Below, piece by piece: positions 1 to 8,434 of a stretch of DNA of 64,000 bases; positions within the stretch are counted from its first letter, which is position 1; each line of letters begins with the position of its first letter. Below the pieces are notes generated by a model, which was not told where the DNA came from, did no database searches, and saw nothing but the letters and a program-made list of their open reading frames with translations. The DNA comes from Candidatus Syntrophosphaera sp. (GTDB taxonomy: Bacteria > Cloacimonadota > Cloacimonadia > Cloacimonadales > Cloacimonadaceae): NCBI GenBank assembly GCA_019429425.1, contig JAHYIU010000001.1:22411-86410 (forward strand), read 5' to 3'. A program made the position numbers and the translations under genes.

Positions 1-336
1 GGCGGCGATCTCGGATTCCATCTTCATCGCCTCCAAAACCAGGATGGTCTGGCCCTTTTTCACCGCGTCACCTTCCTGCACCCGTAGTGAGGAAATCACA
101 CCCGGCAGCGGCGCGCGGATCTCTCCGGTATCGGCGGAAAAACCGCTGGAAAAAGCCGCGGCCAAAGGCACTGCCTTTTCCTGCTGGGGCAGAACGGGGA
201 TCTGGGACTGGGTGTCGTCCTCGATCTGGATCAGGTAGTCGGTGCCGTTGATGTTGATCTTGGCATGGTCGGACGAGTATTCAAGTACCTGGGCCTCATA
301 TCTTTGCCCGCCGATGATCAGTTTATAGGTTTTCAT
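1..336 (-). CDS. Biotin carboxyl carrier protein of a membrane decarboxylase (partial, 3' end beyond the window)
   Basis: Only the first 112 codons are present; the gene runs off the left edge. The visible part is a short N-terminal beta segment, a linker (about residues 45-70), and a biotinyl/lipoyl domain starting near residue 72. The biotinylation motif EAMKM places the acceptor lysine at K105. The ATG at 336 is preceded by AGGAGA, which overlaps the TAG stop of the upstream gene, with a 4-nt gap, so the two are translationally linked. By family knowledge this is the gamma/MmdC-type carrier that ferries the carboxyl group from the carboxyltransferase to the membrane decarboxylase subunit. 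The operon order (carboxyltransferase, OadG/MmdD-like, carrier) predicts that an OadB/MmdB-type membrane subunit follows outside the window. That prediction is inference. Confidence 0.9.
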   Translation of the reverse strand, partial: MKTYKLIIGGQRYEAQVLEYSSDHAKININGTDYLIQIEDDTQSQIPVLPQQEKAVPLAAAFSSGFSADTGEIRAPLPGVISSLRVQEGDAVKKGQTILVLEAMKMESEIAA

Positions 337-340
337 TGTC

Positions 341-1213
341 CTATCTCCTTGTGCGCAGGATGTCCCGGTTCGGCATGTTGAGGACCGCGCTGCTGCGCCA
401 TTGGTCGGAATGCGCGCGCCGGAAAGTGAGCAACAGCCTGCGCTGGTCTTCGATGCTCTGTTTGTGGAGGTGCAGGGCGGCTATGAGCGCGGCGATCACG
501 TCGCTGTTCATGTCATGTGGCTGGGCGATGACATTGCCTTTGGCGTCCAGGACCAAATTCCGGTCTGCCTGTTTGGGTTTTCTGTTCAGGTGGCGCAACT
601 GGCTGATGACCAATGCCGTGATCGCCAGGGCGGAAAACACCATCAGAACGCCCACGGCGGTGATGGAAAGCCCGAAGCCGATCCGGTTCTCATTGAAGGT
701 TTCCTCAAACTCGACCATGTCCAGGGTTGTCTTTCCCAAGGCTTGCAGGGAATGGTTGTCGTAACTCTTGTCCGTGGTTTCTATGCCCGCGAACTGGCGC
801 AGTTTCTTGATCGGCAGTTGTTTCTGGGCCGCGAGCTCATCCAGGGTGCTGAGTTCGGTGAAGCCGTAGATGCTGTATTGCTGTGCCAGCAAGGCTCGAT
901 AGGGCGAGATCCCCAGCTTGCGCAGGCTCATTTTGTCCAGCACTTCGTTTTCCGGCTCGATCTCCAGATAGCTTTTCCACTGGGCAATGTTGGCGATCTG
1001 CAGCTTCGCGGCAACGTCTTCCAGTTTGTCCGTGTCCCGGAATCCGTATTCGCTGTAGATCTCCTGCTCGCGGAATTGCAGCAGGCTGTCGGACATGGCC
1101 TGGATCTGCAGTTGCAGGTCCTCGATGGTAGGTGGGGGAGTGTCATCCACCTGCGCGAAGAGGAAGGCAGCGCCAAGCAGGGCCAGGATCAGGAGGGAAA
1201 TGGTTTTGGGCAT
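341..1213 (-). CDS. OadG/MmdD-like membrane subunit of Na+-translocating decarboxylase with a long extracytoplasmic domain
   Basis: A 290-residue protein with a signal-like N-terminus (residues 1-20), an exported region (21-178), one strong membrane segment (about 180-204, starting GFGLSITAVGVLMVF, typical of the OadG family), and a cytoplasmic tail (205-290). The tail holds an alanine-rich helix (VIAALIAAL, about 239-247) and a Trp/Arg-rich end, the part that in OadG/MmdD contacts the carboxyltransferase. The exported region carries two similar units, YGF plus a LEDVAAKL stretch (56-72) and YGF plus a LDELAAQK stretch (116-131). Typical family members are about 80-120 residues, so the exported domain is an addition. 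It lies 11 nt downstream of the carboxyltransferase and 4 nt upstream of the biotin carrier. The family role is to anchor and assemble the complex; the function of the repeats is unknown. Confidence 0.8.
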   Translation of the reverse strand: MPKTISLLILALLGAAFLFAQVDDTPPPTIEDLQLQIQAMSDSLLQFREQEIYSEYGFRDTDKLEDVAAKLQIANIAQWKSYLEIEPENEVLDKMSLRKLGISPYRALLAQQYSIYGFTELSTLDELAAQKQLPIKKLRQFAGIETTDKSYDNHSLQALGKTTLDMVEFEETFNENRIGFGLSITAVGVLMVFSALAITALVISQLRHLNRKPKQADRNLVLDAKGNVIAQPHDMNSDVIAALIAALHLHKQSIEDQRRLLLTFRRAHSDQWRSSAVLNMPNRDILRTRR

Positions 1214-1224
1214 CGCGATCTCTC

Positions 1225-2775
1225 CTAAAGCGGTATGTTCCCGTGCTTGCGGGGAGGAATGGTGTCCTTTTTGTTGGCCAGCATTTCCAGGGCCCGGATC
1301 AGCCGGAAACGGGTGCGCGAAGGTTCGATGATGTCGTCGATGTAGCCGCGTTCGGCCGCCACGTAGGGATTGGAAAACTTCTCGCGGTATTCCTCCTCCC
1401 GCTCCAGCAGGGTCTGCTTGGGATCATCGGAACTCTGGGCATCCTTGCGGAAGATCACTTCCACCGCGCCTTTGGGGCCCATGACCGCGATCTCGGCAGA
1501 TGGCCAGGCATAGACGATATCCGCGCGCATGTGCCGGCTGTTCATCACGCAATAGGCGCCGCCATACGCCTTGCGCAGGATGACAGTGATCTTGGGAACA
1601 GTGGCTTCGGCAAAGGCGTAGAGCATCTTGGCGCCGTTGCGGATTATTCCGTTGTGTTCCTGATTGGTGCCGGGCAGGAAGCCGGGAACGTCCTCCAGCA
1701 CGATCAGCGGGATGTTGAAGGCGTCGCAGAAGCGGACAAATCTGGCGGCCTTGATCGAAGCGTCGATATCCAATACCCCGGCCAGGACCTTGGGCTGGTT
1801 TGCCACTATGCCAACGGGAAAGCCGTTCATGCGGGCAAAGCCGACCACGATGTTCTGGGCATAGTTCATCATCACCTGAAGGAATTCCCGGTCATCGACG
1901 ATCTCCTGGATCACGTCCAGGATATCGTAAGGTTTGTTCGGATTTTCTGGAATGAGGTCGTCTAAAAGGTCGCAGGAGCGGTTTATCGGATCGTGGGTGG
2001 GGTTATAGGGCGGATCCTCCATGTTGTTGGAAGGCAGGTAGCTGAGCAGCTTTTTGATCAGCAGCAGGGTCTCTTCCTCGCTGTTGGTGATGAAATGCGC
2101 CACGCCGCTTTTGCTGCTGTGCACCCCCGCGCCGCCGAGGTCGGCCGTGCTGACGGTCTCGTTCAGGACGGTCTTGACCACCTTGGGGCCGGTGACGAAC
2201 ATATAGCTGTTGTGCTTTTCCATCAGGATGAAGTCCGTGATGGCCGGAGAATAGACCGCTCCGCCAGCGCAGGGACCCAGAATCGCGGATATTTGGGGGA
2301 TCACGCCGCTGGCCATCACGTTGCGCCAAAAGATCTCAGCGTAGCCGGCCAAAGCGTCCACCCCTTCCTGGATGCGGGCTCCGCCGCTGTCATTGAGTCC
2401 GATCACGGGGCAGCCGTTCTTCATGGCCATGTCCATGATCTTGCAGATCTTTTCCGCGTAGGTCTTGGAAAGCGAGCCGCCGAACACCGTGAAATCCTGA
2501 GCAAAAATGTAGACCAGGCGTTCATTGATGGTGGCGCTGCCGGTCACGACGCCGTCTCCGGCGAAGACCTGTTCCTCCATGCCGAAATCAGTACAGCGGT
2601 GGGTGACGAAGAGGTCGAATTCCTCAAAACTGTCCGGATCGACGAGCAGGGCGATCCTCTCCCGGGCGGTCAGTTTGCCCTTGTCATGCTGTTCCTGGAC
2701 GCGTTTTAAGCCTCCGCCCAAAGTGGCATTATCGCGCATTTCCCGCAGCCTGTAAAGCTGTTTTGATGGTGCCAT
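1225..2775 (-). CDS. mmdA: Acyl-CoA carboxyltransferase, methylmalonyl-CoA decarboxylase alpha subunit type
   Basis: The 516-residue protein has the full length of the MmdA/PccB/12S family and two crotonase-like carboxyltransferase halves. Landmarks include an N-terminal [12 protein letters not shown], the first oxyanion region ([23 protein letters not shown]) and the second-half signatures ([17 protein letters not shown]), ending KHGNIPL. It moves the carboxyl group of (S)-methylmalonyl-CoA to biotin (or the reverse), giving propionyl-CoA. Its immediate neighbours are an OadG/MmdD-like subunit and a biotin carrier in the same operon, which favours the Na+-pumping decarboxylase over a biotin-dependent carboxylase; no biotin carboxylase gene is visible here. 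A second, diverged paralogue sits at 29721. The ATG at 2775 begins the conserved region without extra residues. Confidence 0.88.
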   Translation of the reverse strand: MAPSKQLYRLREMRDNATLGGGLKRVQEQHDKGKLTARERIALLVDPDSFEEFDLFVTHRCTDFGMEEQVFAGDGVVTGSATINERLVYIFAQDFTVFGGSLSKTYAEKICKIMDMAMKNGCPVIGLNDSGGARIQEGVDALAGYAEIFWRNVMASGVIPQISAILGPCAGGAVYSPAITDFILMEKHNSYMFVTGPKVVKTVLNETVSTADLGGAGVHSSKSGVAHFITNSEEETLLLIKKLLSYLPSNNMEDPPYNPTHDPINRSCDLLDDLIPENPNKPYDILDVIQEIVDDREFLQVMMNYAQNIVVGFARMNGFPVGIVANQPKVLAGVLDIDASIKAARFVRFCDAFNIPLIVLEDVPGFLPGTNQEHNGIIRNGAKMLYAFAEATVPKITVILRKAYGGAYCVMNSRHMRADIVYAWPSAEIAVMGPKGAVEVIFRKDAQSSDDPKQTLLEREEEYREKFSNPYVAAERGYIDDIIEPSRTRFRLIRALEMLANKKDTIPPRKHGNIPL

Positions 2776-2915
2776 CGCTTGTTCCTCAATGCTTTGTGAA
2801 TATTGTTTTTAAGTCCAGAAGATTACAGCTTCAGCATGGCTGTCAATCCTCGGATGCCAATTTATTCAAGGGCCTGATTTCGTAAAGCCAAATTCCGGCC
2901 GGAAGGTCATTTCGC

Positions 2916-5795
2916 TTATTGGGAGAGCAGGATCTTCAGGTTCCTGCGCTGTCCCGAAGCGCGCAGTTCGATCAGATAGATCCCCGCCGCAACCTTTCGG
3001 CCCAGATCGTCGCGACCGTTCCAAACGGCCTGATGCGTACCCCGGAAATAGGCCCCCGTCGCGATATTGCGCACTTTCTGGCCCCTGAGATTGTAGACGT
3101 CGAGGCTCAGCGGGGTCTTGTCCGCCGGCAGGCTGAAATTGATCTCCGCGCTTTGCTGGAAAGGGTTGGGATGGCAGCTCAGAGCCAGGGCCGGACCGGG
3201 AATTGGCTGATCAGACAAGGCCAGGGGAGGATAAAATTCCGGCAGAAACTGGTTCAGGAAAGCCCGGACCTCATCCTGGAGCATGAAATAGAGCGGAAAG
3301 CCAAGCAGGGCCAGGGTTCCGGTATGCTCCACCCGGATTGCCAGAGGCTCGTTGTCATTCACGCCGCCGTTGAGGATCTCGGCCCGGTACAGCGGGTCCG
3401 GCGCGCCCAAAAACACATAGCTCATGGGCAGCATGCCGTTCCAGGCCGTTGCCAGTTTGGCAGGGTCGGGATGCAGATTTGGATATGCAGCAGACTGGGC
3501 TGAGACCAGAACCGCGGAATTGTTCAGCACGGGCGTGATCCCGGGCAGGAATTTGTTCAGGAAAGCCGTGTCGAACTGGCTGGGGTACTTCCAGCCCGAG
3601 ATAAGCAGCTTTCCGCCGCTCAGGACATAGCTTCCCAGCATGTTCAGATGGTTGATCAGCTGCATGTCCGAAAAGTCGTCGCAGTGCCAGAGCACGAGCG
3701 GATGGTGGCTCAAGTGGTTGATGGACAGCCCGGGCTGTTCATCGACATCCCACTGCGTATAGTTAATATCCTGCAGCACATAATCATAGAACGCGTCCAC
3801 CTCGGCGTCGGTGGGCGAAATATTGGCCCCGTTGCCGTGCCGGGTCTCGTCCACCACCAAAAAGCCCTGGTCAAAGGGAAAATCTATCGGTTCGGCCAGC
3901 ATCGCGTTGGAGGGCAGCGAATGGAAGTCTTCCGTGTCCACGGCCACCACATAATATTCATAACTGTTTCCATTGGTGACAGTTAGGTCTGTATAGGCCA
4001 ATCCCAGGACGGGGTTGTCCGTGATCCGGATGAAAGCCCCGGAGGGTAGCTCGCGCCGGTAAACATGGTAGCCATTCAGGTCGATGCCGGCCCCAAACTC
4101 GCTCCAGGTGAGGTCCACAGCCTGATTGTAGGCCAGGCAGGTTTCCAGCAGCATCGCGTTTTGGCTGAAGGAGCGGGTCAGAACCCAATGGTTGGGATCG
4201 ATCCTGATGCCGCTCATGTCATCCGAAAGCCCTATGGGAAAGTAGTTTACGAAGCCACCTGGAGTCGCGCGGATAACCACCGAATCCGCCACCGCCGAGC
4301 CCGGAACGCTGATGGGAACGTCGATATCGAACCAGGTCGCGGTGGGACTGGTAGTCGTGCCGATGATCTTGCCCAGGCCAGAATCGTTGTGCAGCACGGT
4401 GAAAGTGGCGTTGGGTATGCCCGGGGAATAGATCCATTGCTGGAAGAATTGGGTCAGGTCCAATCCGCCGGCCTGTTCCGCCAGGTCGATGAATTCCGCC
4501 GTGTTGATGTTGGTGCCGGGATAGGTGGTCAGGATGGACTGGATGAACTGGAAGAAGGCCGCGTTGCCGAGCTTGAGGCGCAGCATGTGCAGGACGGAAG
4601 CGGATTTTTCATAGGTGGGCGGGGCGAACATCATGTTGTATTCAGGGTCAAAGATGGTTTGGGGCCCGTTGTTGTTCTCCCAGGAGATGTAATACTGCTG
4701 GATATTGTCGCGCAGGTAGTCGCAGCCGGCTTCCCAGCCCTCGTGATGCGCTTCCCAGAGAAACTCGGAATAGGTGGCAAAACTCTCCTTGAGCCAGACT
4801 TCGCGCATGGTGATGGGAGTCACGTAATTGCCATACCATTGATGTGCAAGTTCATGCGCCACAATCGATTCATACTGCTGGTTGCCGGTCAGGTAGGCGG
4901 CGCCGAAGGTGGTCATGGTCTGGTGTTCCATCGCCGCGTAGGTGGTCATGGGAACCACCATGTGGCCGTATTTCTGGAAGGGATAGGGGCCGAAAATGTC
5001 GCTGAAAAAGGCGATCATGGCCGGAACGTTGGCAAAGTCCGTCTGGGCGTTGTTTAGCTGCCCGGACGTCACGAAATTCTGGACCGGCAGAGCGCCCGCC
5101 TGCTGGGCAAACTCGATATAGGGCCCGGCGGCGAAGCCCATCACGTAGGTCGCCACGTTGGAATTGCAGGTCCAGTGGTGCGTGCGGGTGCCGTCGCCAT
5201 TGTCCGTTATGGCGTAGCGGACCCCGTTTGCCGCCACCAGCCAGTCCTCGCGCACGGTGATGTGCCAATCCACCCAGGCTTTCTTCCAGGGATGGTCATA
5301 GCTCGGCCACCAATAGCGCCCGGCGTCCGGGTTGGATAGCGTGTAGATGAAATTGGGGGTGAAGATCATGCCGATGTTGTAGGGCGCCGGACTGCGGCTC
5401 GGCACACCGGAATAGTGGACCGTGGTGGTGAAGATGCCTTGCGAGACAGAGAGCGGAATGTGGATGATCCCGTCCTGATGCGTGAAAGCGCTGGCGACGC
5501 CATCCACGAGGACGCTGTTCACGCTCAGGGAATCGCCCTCCAGTTCATAGTCGATGCCGGTAAGATTCTGTTGGGCATAGACATACGCAGTCACGCTGCC
5601 CTGGATGAACTGCGTCTGGTCGTTGATCGCCAGGTTGATGACATACTTGGAGATCAAGAACCCGGTCATCGAGTCAGCTCGCACGATCTCCTGAGTGCTG
5701 GGTTCCAGGCTCCAGAAGGGCTGGGTCGCCTCCAAGCTGGCCACTCCCACCATCATTAATAAACCCAAAATCCAAACTGTCAAACGTCTGTTCAT
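2916..5795 (-). CDS. Secreted M1-family metallo-aminopeptidase with C-terminal sorting domain
   Basis: A 959-residue exported protein: signal peptide (about 1-23), M1 N-terminal beta domain, zinc peptidase domain, a fibronectin-like segment (about 560-640), a domain with GATase-like or Rossmann-like patterning (about 645-860), and a C-terminal sorting module (about 870-959). The zinc site HELAHQWYGN starts at H314 and the third ligand is E337 (HExxH-x18-E). The exopeptidase motif reads AAMEH rather than the usual GAMEN. The tail has CHPNPF, YNLRGQKVR and WNGRDDLGRKVAAGIY, as in FlgD-like type IX-type cargo domains, so the mature enzyme is probably surface-attached or released. A strong GGAGGAGG sits just upstream of the ATG. 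The likely role is degrading external peptides for amino-acid fermentation. It stands alone between divergent or unrelated genes. Confidence 0.88.
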   Translation of the reverse strand: MNRRLTVWILGLLMMVGVASLEATQPFWSLEPSTQEIVRADSMTGFLISKYVINLAINDQTQFIQGSVTAYVYAQQNLTGIDYELEGDSLSVNSVLVDGVASAFTHQDGIIHIPLSVSQGIFTTTVHYSGVPSRSPAPYNIGMIFTPNFIYTLSNPDAGRYWWPSYDHPWKKAWVDWHITVREDWLVAANGVRYAITDNGDGTRTHHWTCNSNVATYVMGFAAGPYIEFAQQAGALPVQNFVTSGQLNNAQTDFANVPAMIAFFSDIFGPYPFQKYGHMVVPMTTYAAMEHQTMTTFGAAYLTGNQQYESIVAHELAHQWYGNYVTPITMREVWLKESFATYSEFLWEAHHEGWEAGCDYLRDNIQQYYISWENNNGPQTIFDPEYNMMFAPPTYEKSASVLHMLRLKLGNAAFFQFIQSILTTYPGTNINTAEFIDLAEQAGGLDLTQFFQQWIYSPGIPNATFTVLHNDSGLGKIIGTTTSPTATWFDIDVPISVPGSAVADSVVIRATPGGFVNYFPIGLSDDMSGIRIDPNHWVLTRSFSQNAMLLETCLAYNQAVDLTWSEFGAGIDLNGYHVYRRELPSGAFIRITDNPVLGLAYTDLTVTNGNSYEYYVVAVDTEDFHSLPSNAMLAEPIDFPFDQGFLVVDETRHGNGANISPTDAEVDAFYDYVLQDINYTQWDVDEQPGLSINHLSHHPLVLWHCDDFSDMQLINHLNMLGSYVLSGGKLLISGWKYPSQFDTAFLNKFLPGITPVLNNSAVLVSAQSAAYPNLHPDPAKLATAWNGMLPMSYVFLGAPDPLYRAEILNGGVNDNEPLAIRVEHTGTLALLGFPLYFMLQDEVRAFLNQFLPEFYPPLALSDQPIPGPALALSCHPNPFQQSAEINFSLPADKTPLSLDVYNLRGQKVRNIATGAYFRGTHQAVWNGRDDLGRKVAAGIYLIELRASGQRRNLKILLSQ

Positions 5796-5957
5796 CGCTT
5801 TCCTCCTCCGGGAGATCCCGGCGGTGTTTTTTTCCTTATTCCATGCTCCCCCACCCTCCTCCTTTTGTCAAACAATTTTATCGGCTGGCCCGTCTGACCC
5901 GCTCACAGCACAGCCATTTATAGATTTAAAGCCTTGTATCCCATCACTTTCCCCATC

Positions 5958-6072
5958 CCGCCCTCCCTTGACGGTGTTAATCACTTGTCTATCCACTGTC
6001 TATCACTTGTCTATAATAGACAAGTGATAGACAGTGGATAGACAAGTGATAGGCAGGGTGAAAAGAGGGCGG
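5958..6072. repeat. Class A palindromic hairpin element, copy 1
   Basis: A 115-bp element symmetric about base 6015. The inner arms (5980-6014 and 6016-6050) are perfect 35-bp inverted complements. Each arm contains three 11-nt units, ATCACTTGTCT, ATCCACTGTCT and ATCACTTGTCT. Outside them, 14-nt segments (5966-5979, 6051-6064) pair only partly, then perfect 8-bp ends close the structure (CCGCCCTC at 5958, GAGGGCGG at 6065). It lies between the divergent starts of the M1 peptidase and EIIA-CBS genes, so it is not a terminator. Copy 2 at 15309 is the same element in the opposite orientation. The remaining gene-free DNA, 5796-5957, shows nothing recognisable. Confidence 0.9.
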
Positions 6073-6082
6073 AACAAAATCA

Positions 6083-6110
6083 TTGACCGGATAACGCGGG
6101 CGGAAATAAT
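6083..6110 (+). promoter_or_regulatory. Candidate sigma70-like promoter of the EIIA-CBS/permease operon
   Basis: TTGACC (6083-6088) and AATAAT (6105-6110) are separated by 16 nt, placing transcription start near 6117 and leaving a leader of about 27 nt before the ATG at 6144. It lies just outside hairpin copy 1. The match is by consensus only; promoter rules for this organism are not established. Confidence 0.4.
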
Positions 6111-6143
6111 GCCATCGTTAAAGAATTTGAGCGAGGTAAACAG

Positions 6144-7049
6144 ATGCTATTGGCAAACTTACTGGATCCCAAGACCATCCATATCGAACCGCGCGTGCTG
6201 GGCAGGGAGCAGGTGTATCAGGACATCATCGACCGCATCTGCCAGCAGAAGCATTATGCCAGCCCCCTCTGCGGCAAGCCGCTGCTGCCCGCGATAGCGG
6301 ACCGGGAAAAGGAATCTTCCATGGCCTATCCTTCCGGGATCGCGATCCCCCACGTGCGCATCGAAGGGCTGGAGGACACTATCATTGGCATCACCTTTTT
6401 GCAGAATCCGATCGACTACGAGGGCGTCGAGGTGAACTGGGTGGCCCTGATCTTCACGGACAAATCATCCTCCAAGCTATATCTGAACGTTGTTTCCGCT
6501 TTGCTGAAGCTTTCCCTGGATAGCGAGGCCATGACCCAACTCCGCTCCCAAAGCGACGGGTACGGGGTGGTCAATTACCTGCGCAAGAGCAACATAGAGG
6601 TGGGCAAAGACATCTGCATCGCGGACATCATGGTCGTGGACCCCATCTGCGTTTCGCCGGACGCGCCGCTGAGTGTTTTGGACAGCCTGATGAACGAACA
6701 CAAGATCTCCATGATCCCGGTTGTGAATGACCATAAGCACTATCTGGGTGAGGTCAACATCCTGGATGTGCTCAAAGTGGGAGTACCGCATTATGTGATG
6801 ATGATCGACGATCTGGCCTTCCTGCGTTCCTACGAGCCTCTGGAAAGCCTCTTTGAACAGGAGGACAGAATCCTGGTGCGCGAGGTCATGCGCCGCGATG
6901 CCAAAACCCTTTCCCCCGGGGCCTCGATCATCGAAGCGGTGTATTACATGATCCAGAAACGGCAGCGCTATTTCTGCGTTGTGGAAGGAAAAACCCTGGT
7001 TGGTGTCCTCACCGCCATGGACGTATTCAGAAAGGTGATCAAAGCTTGA
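6144..7049 (+). CDS. PTS EIIA (type 2)-like domain fused to a CBS-domain pair
   Basis: A 301-residue soluble protein. Residues 1-150 resemble EIIA of the mannitol/fructose/nitrogen type, with the phosphorylatable histidine expected at H70 in GIAIPHVR. Residues about 160-215 and 240-300 form two CBS motifs (IMVVDPICVSP and VMRRDAKTLSP, each ending in a GEV or GVL strand), which typically bind adenine nucleotides. No PTS permease is present. The stop overlaps the TTG start of the ion permease downstream, so the pair is translationally coupled and the protein is probably a regulatory partner that senses phosphorylation state and nucleotide levels. GAGG lies about 8 nt before the ATG. Domain calls are firm; the regulatory role is inferred from context. 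Confidence 0.82.
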   Translation: MLLANLLDPKTIHIEPRVLGREQVYQDIIDRICQQKHYASPLCGKPLLPAIADREKESSMAYPSGIAIPHVRIEGLEDTIIGITFLQNPIDYEGVEVNWVALIFTDKSSSKLYLNVVSALLKLSLDSEAMTQLRSQSDGYGVVNYLRKSNIEVGKDICIADIMVVDPICVSPDAPLSVLDSLMNEHKISMIPVVNDHKHYLGEVNILDVLKVGVPHYVMMIDDLAFLRSYEPLESLFEQEDRILVREVMRRDAKTLSPGASIIEAVYYMIQKRQRYFCVVEGKTLVGVLTAMDVFRKVIKA

Positions 7050-8335
7050 GCCAGACTCTTGTCATGCTCGCCGCGATGGCGATCTTCGTGATCTCCTACA
7101 TCCTGATCATCACCGAATGGATCAACAAGATGCTGGCCTCCCTGATCGGGGGCTTCCTGTTGGTCATGACCGGGATCATCACGCAGGGCGAGGCTTTCCG
7201 GGCGGTGGATTGGAACGTGATCTTCTTCCTGATCGGGATGATGCTGGTGATCTCCGTGTTGCGCAAGACCGGGGTGTTCATGTATGTGGCGATCAGGACG
7301 GCCAAGCTGGCGCGGGGAAATCCGCTCCTGATCATGATGATGATGTATGTCGTGACCGCGTTTTTCGCCGCCTTCCTGGACAGCGTGACCGCGATCATGA
7401 TCCTGGTGCCGGTGGTGATGCTGATCTGCGGGGAACTGAAGATCTCGCCCATACCCTTCATCATCACGATGTCCGTGGCCGCGAACATGGGCGGGGCCGC
7501 GACAATGGTCGGCGATCCGCCCAACGTCATCATCGGCAGCGCGACAGGCTACAATTTCCTCGATTTTGTCTATAACCTGGCACCTCTGGTGATCGTCGCG
7601 GTGGGCTTCAGCCTGGGGATAATCTATCTGCTGTTCAGGAAAAACCTGCGCGTAAGCATGAAAGACCGGGCCAAGCTGATGAGCTACCAGGAAGAAAACC
7701 TGATCACGAACAAGCAGCAGCTGGGAATTTCCCTCACCGTGCTGGTGCTCATGCTCACCGGACTGGCCCTGGACGGATTCCTGCACATCGGCACGGCCAC
7801 CATTTCCATGACCGCGGGACTGTTTCTGATGGTGCTCAGCAACCGCAAAAAGATGGAGCCTGTGATGGCCGGGGATATTGACTGGGTGACCCTGTTCTTC
7901 TTCACCGGGCTGTTCATCCTGGTGGAGGGGCTGGTCAAAACCGGGTTCATCGACAAACTGGCCCGGCAGGTCATCGCCACGACCCATGCAGAGCCGCGTT
8001 CCACCTCCCTGGCGATCCTCTGGATCTCCGGAGTTTTCTCCGCCTGCATCGACAACGTGCCCTTCGTGGCAACCATGATCCCCGTCCTCAAGCAGATCGG
8101 GACCGTGATCAACAACCCCAAAATGATGGACCCAGTCTGGTGGTCATTATCCCTGGGAACCTGTCTGGGCGGGAACGGGACCCTGATCGGCGCCTCGGCC
8201 AACATCATCGCCGTCGGCATCGCCAAACAGAGCGGCTATCACATCAGCTTCCTCAAATTCACCAAGATCAGCATCATTTTCACCCTGCTCTCTCTGGGCT
8301 TGAGCACGGTCTACATCTTGGTGCGGTATTTTTAG
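7046..8335 (+). CDS. ArsB/NhaD-family ion transporter (SLC13-like permease)
   Basis: A 429-residue integral membrane protein with about 11-12 hydrophobic segments in two related halves. Conserved family patches are visible: a first-half FLDSVTAIMILVPV with the glycine-rich NMGGAATMVGDPPN, and a second-half CIDNVPFVATMIPV with SLGTCLGGNGTLIGASAN. These duplicated motifs are typical of the ion transporter superfamily containing ArsB, NhaD and citrate carriers. The substrate cannot be assigned; Na+/H+ exchange, dicarboxylate or oxyanion transport are all possible. The start is TTG at 7046, overlapping the TGA of the EIIA-CBS gene (TTGA), which implies joint expression and regulation. Confidence 0.85.
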   Translation: MSQTLVMLAAMAIFVISYILIITEWINKMLASLIGGFLLVMTGIITQGEAFRAVDWNVIFFLIGMMLVISVLRKTGVFMYVAIRTAKLARGNPLLIMMMMYVVTAFFAAFLDSVTAIMILVPVVMLICGELKISPIPFIITMSVAANMGGAATMVGDPPNVIIGSATGYNFLDFVYNLAPLVIVAVGFSLGIIYLLFRKNLRVSMKDRAKLMSYQEENLITNKQQLGISLTVLVLMLTGLALDGFLHIGTATISMTAGLFLMVLSNRKKMEPVMAGDIDWVTLFFFTGLFILVEGLVKTGFIDKLARQVIATTHAEPRSTSLAILWISGVFSACIDNVPFVATMIPVLKQIGTVINNPKMMDPVWWSLSLGTCLGGNGTLIGASANIIAVGIAKQSGYHISFLKFTKISIIFTLLSLGLSTVYILVRYF

Positions 8336-8434
8336 GCGTTCGGCGTAAGATCTATCTCCTCATTGAGTTATGAGACGGGGAGAAGCGCATAAGGGGAAAA
8401 GGGGATCTCGCGGGCTTGGTTTGACTAGAAAGAT

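Noticed and set aside
401..1228. Long open frame on the plus strand opposite the OadG-like gene.
   Set aside because: It mirrors the codon pattern of the real minus-strand gene, has no family motif, and lacks a ribosome site; many similar antisense frames (for example 17739-19007, 53656-54528) have the same origin.
5980..6050. The 11-nt repeated units as a CRISPR-like array.
   Set aside because: Units are too short, have no spacers and are arranged as inverted arms; no cas genes are present.
5958..6072. Hairpin elements interpreted as rho-independent terminators.
   Set aside because: Arms are far longer than terminators, there is no T-tract, and copies sit between divergent starts as well as between convergent ends.
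6968..7987. A His/Asp/Gln-rich open frame on the minus strand.
   Set aside because: The composition comes from the reverse of a membrane-protein coding frame (permease) and gives no plausible protein.
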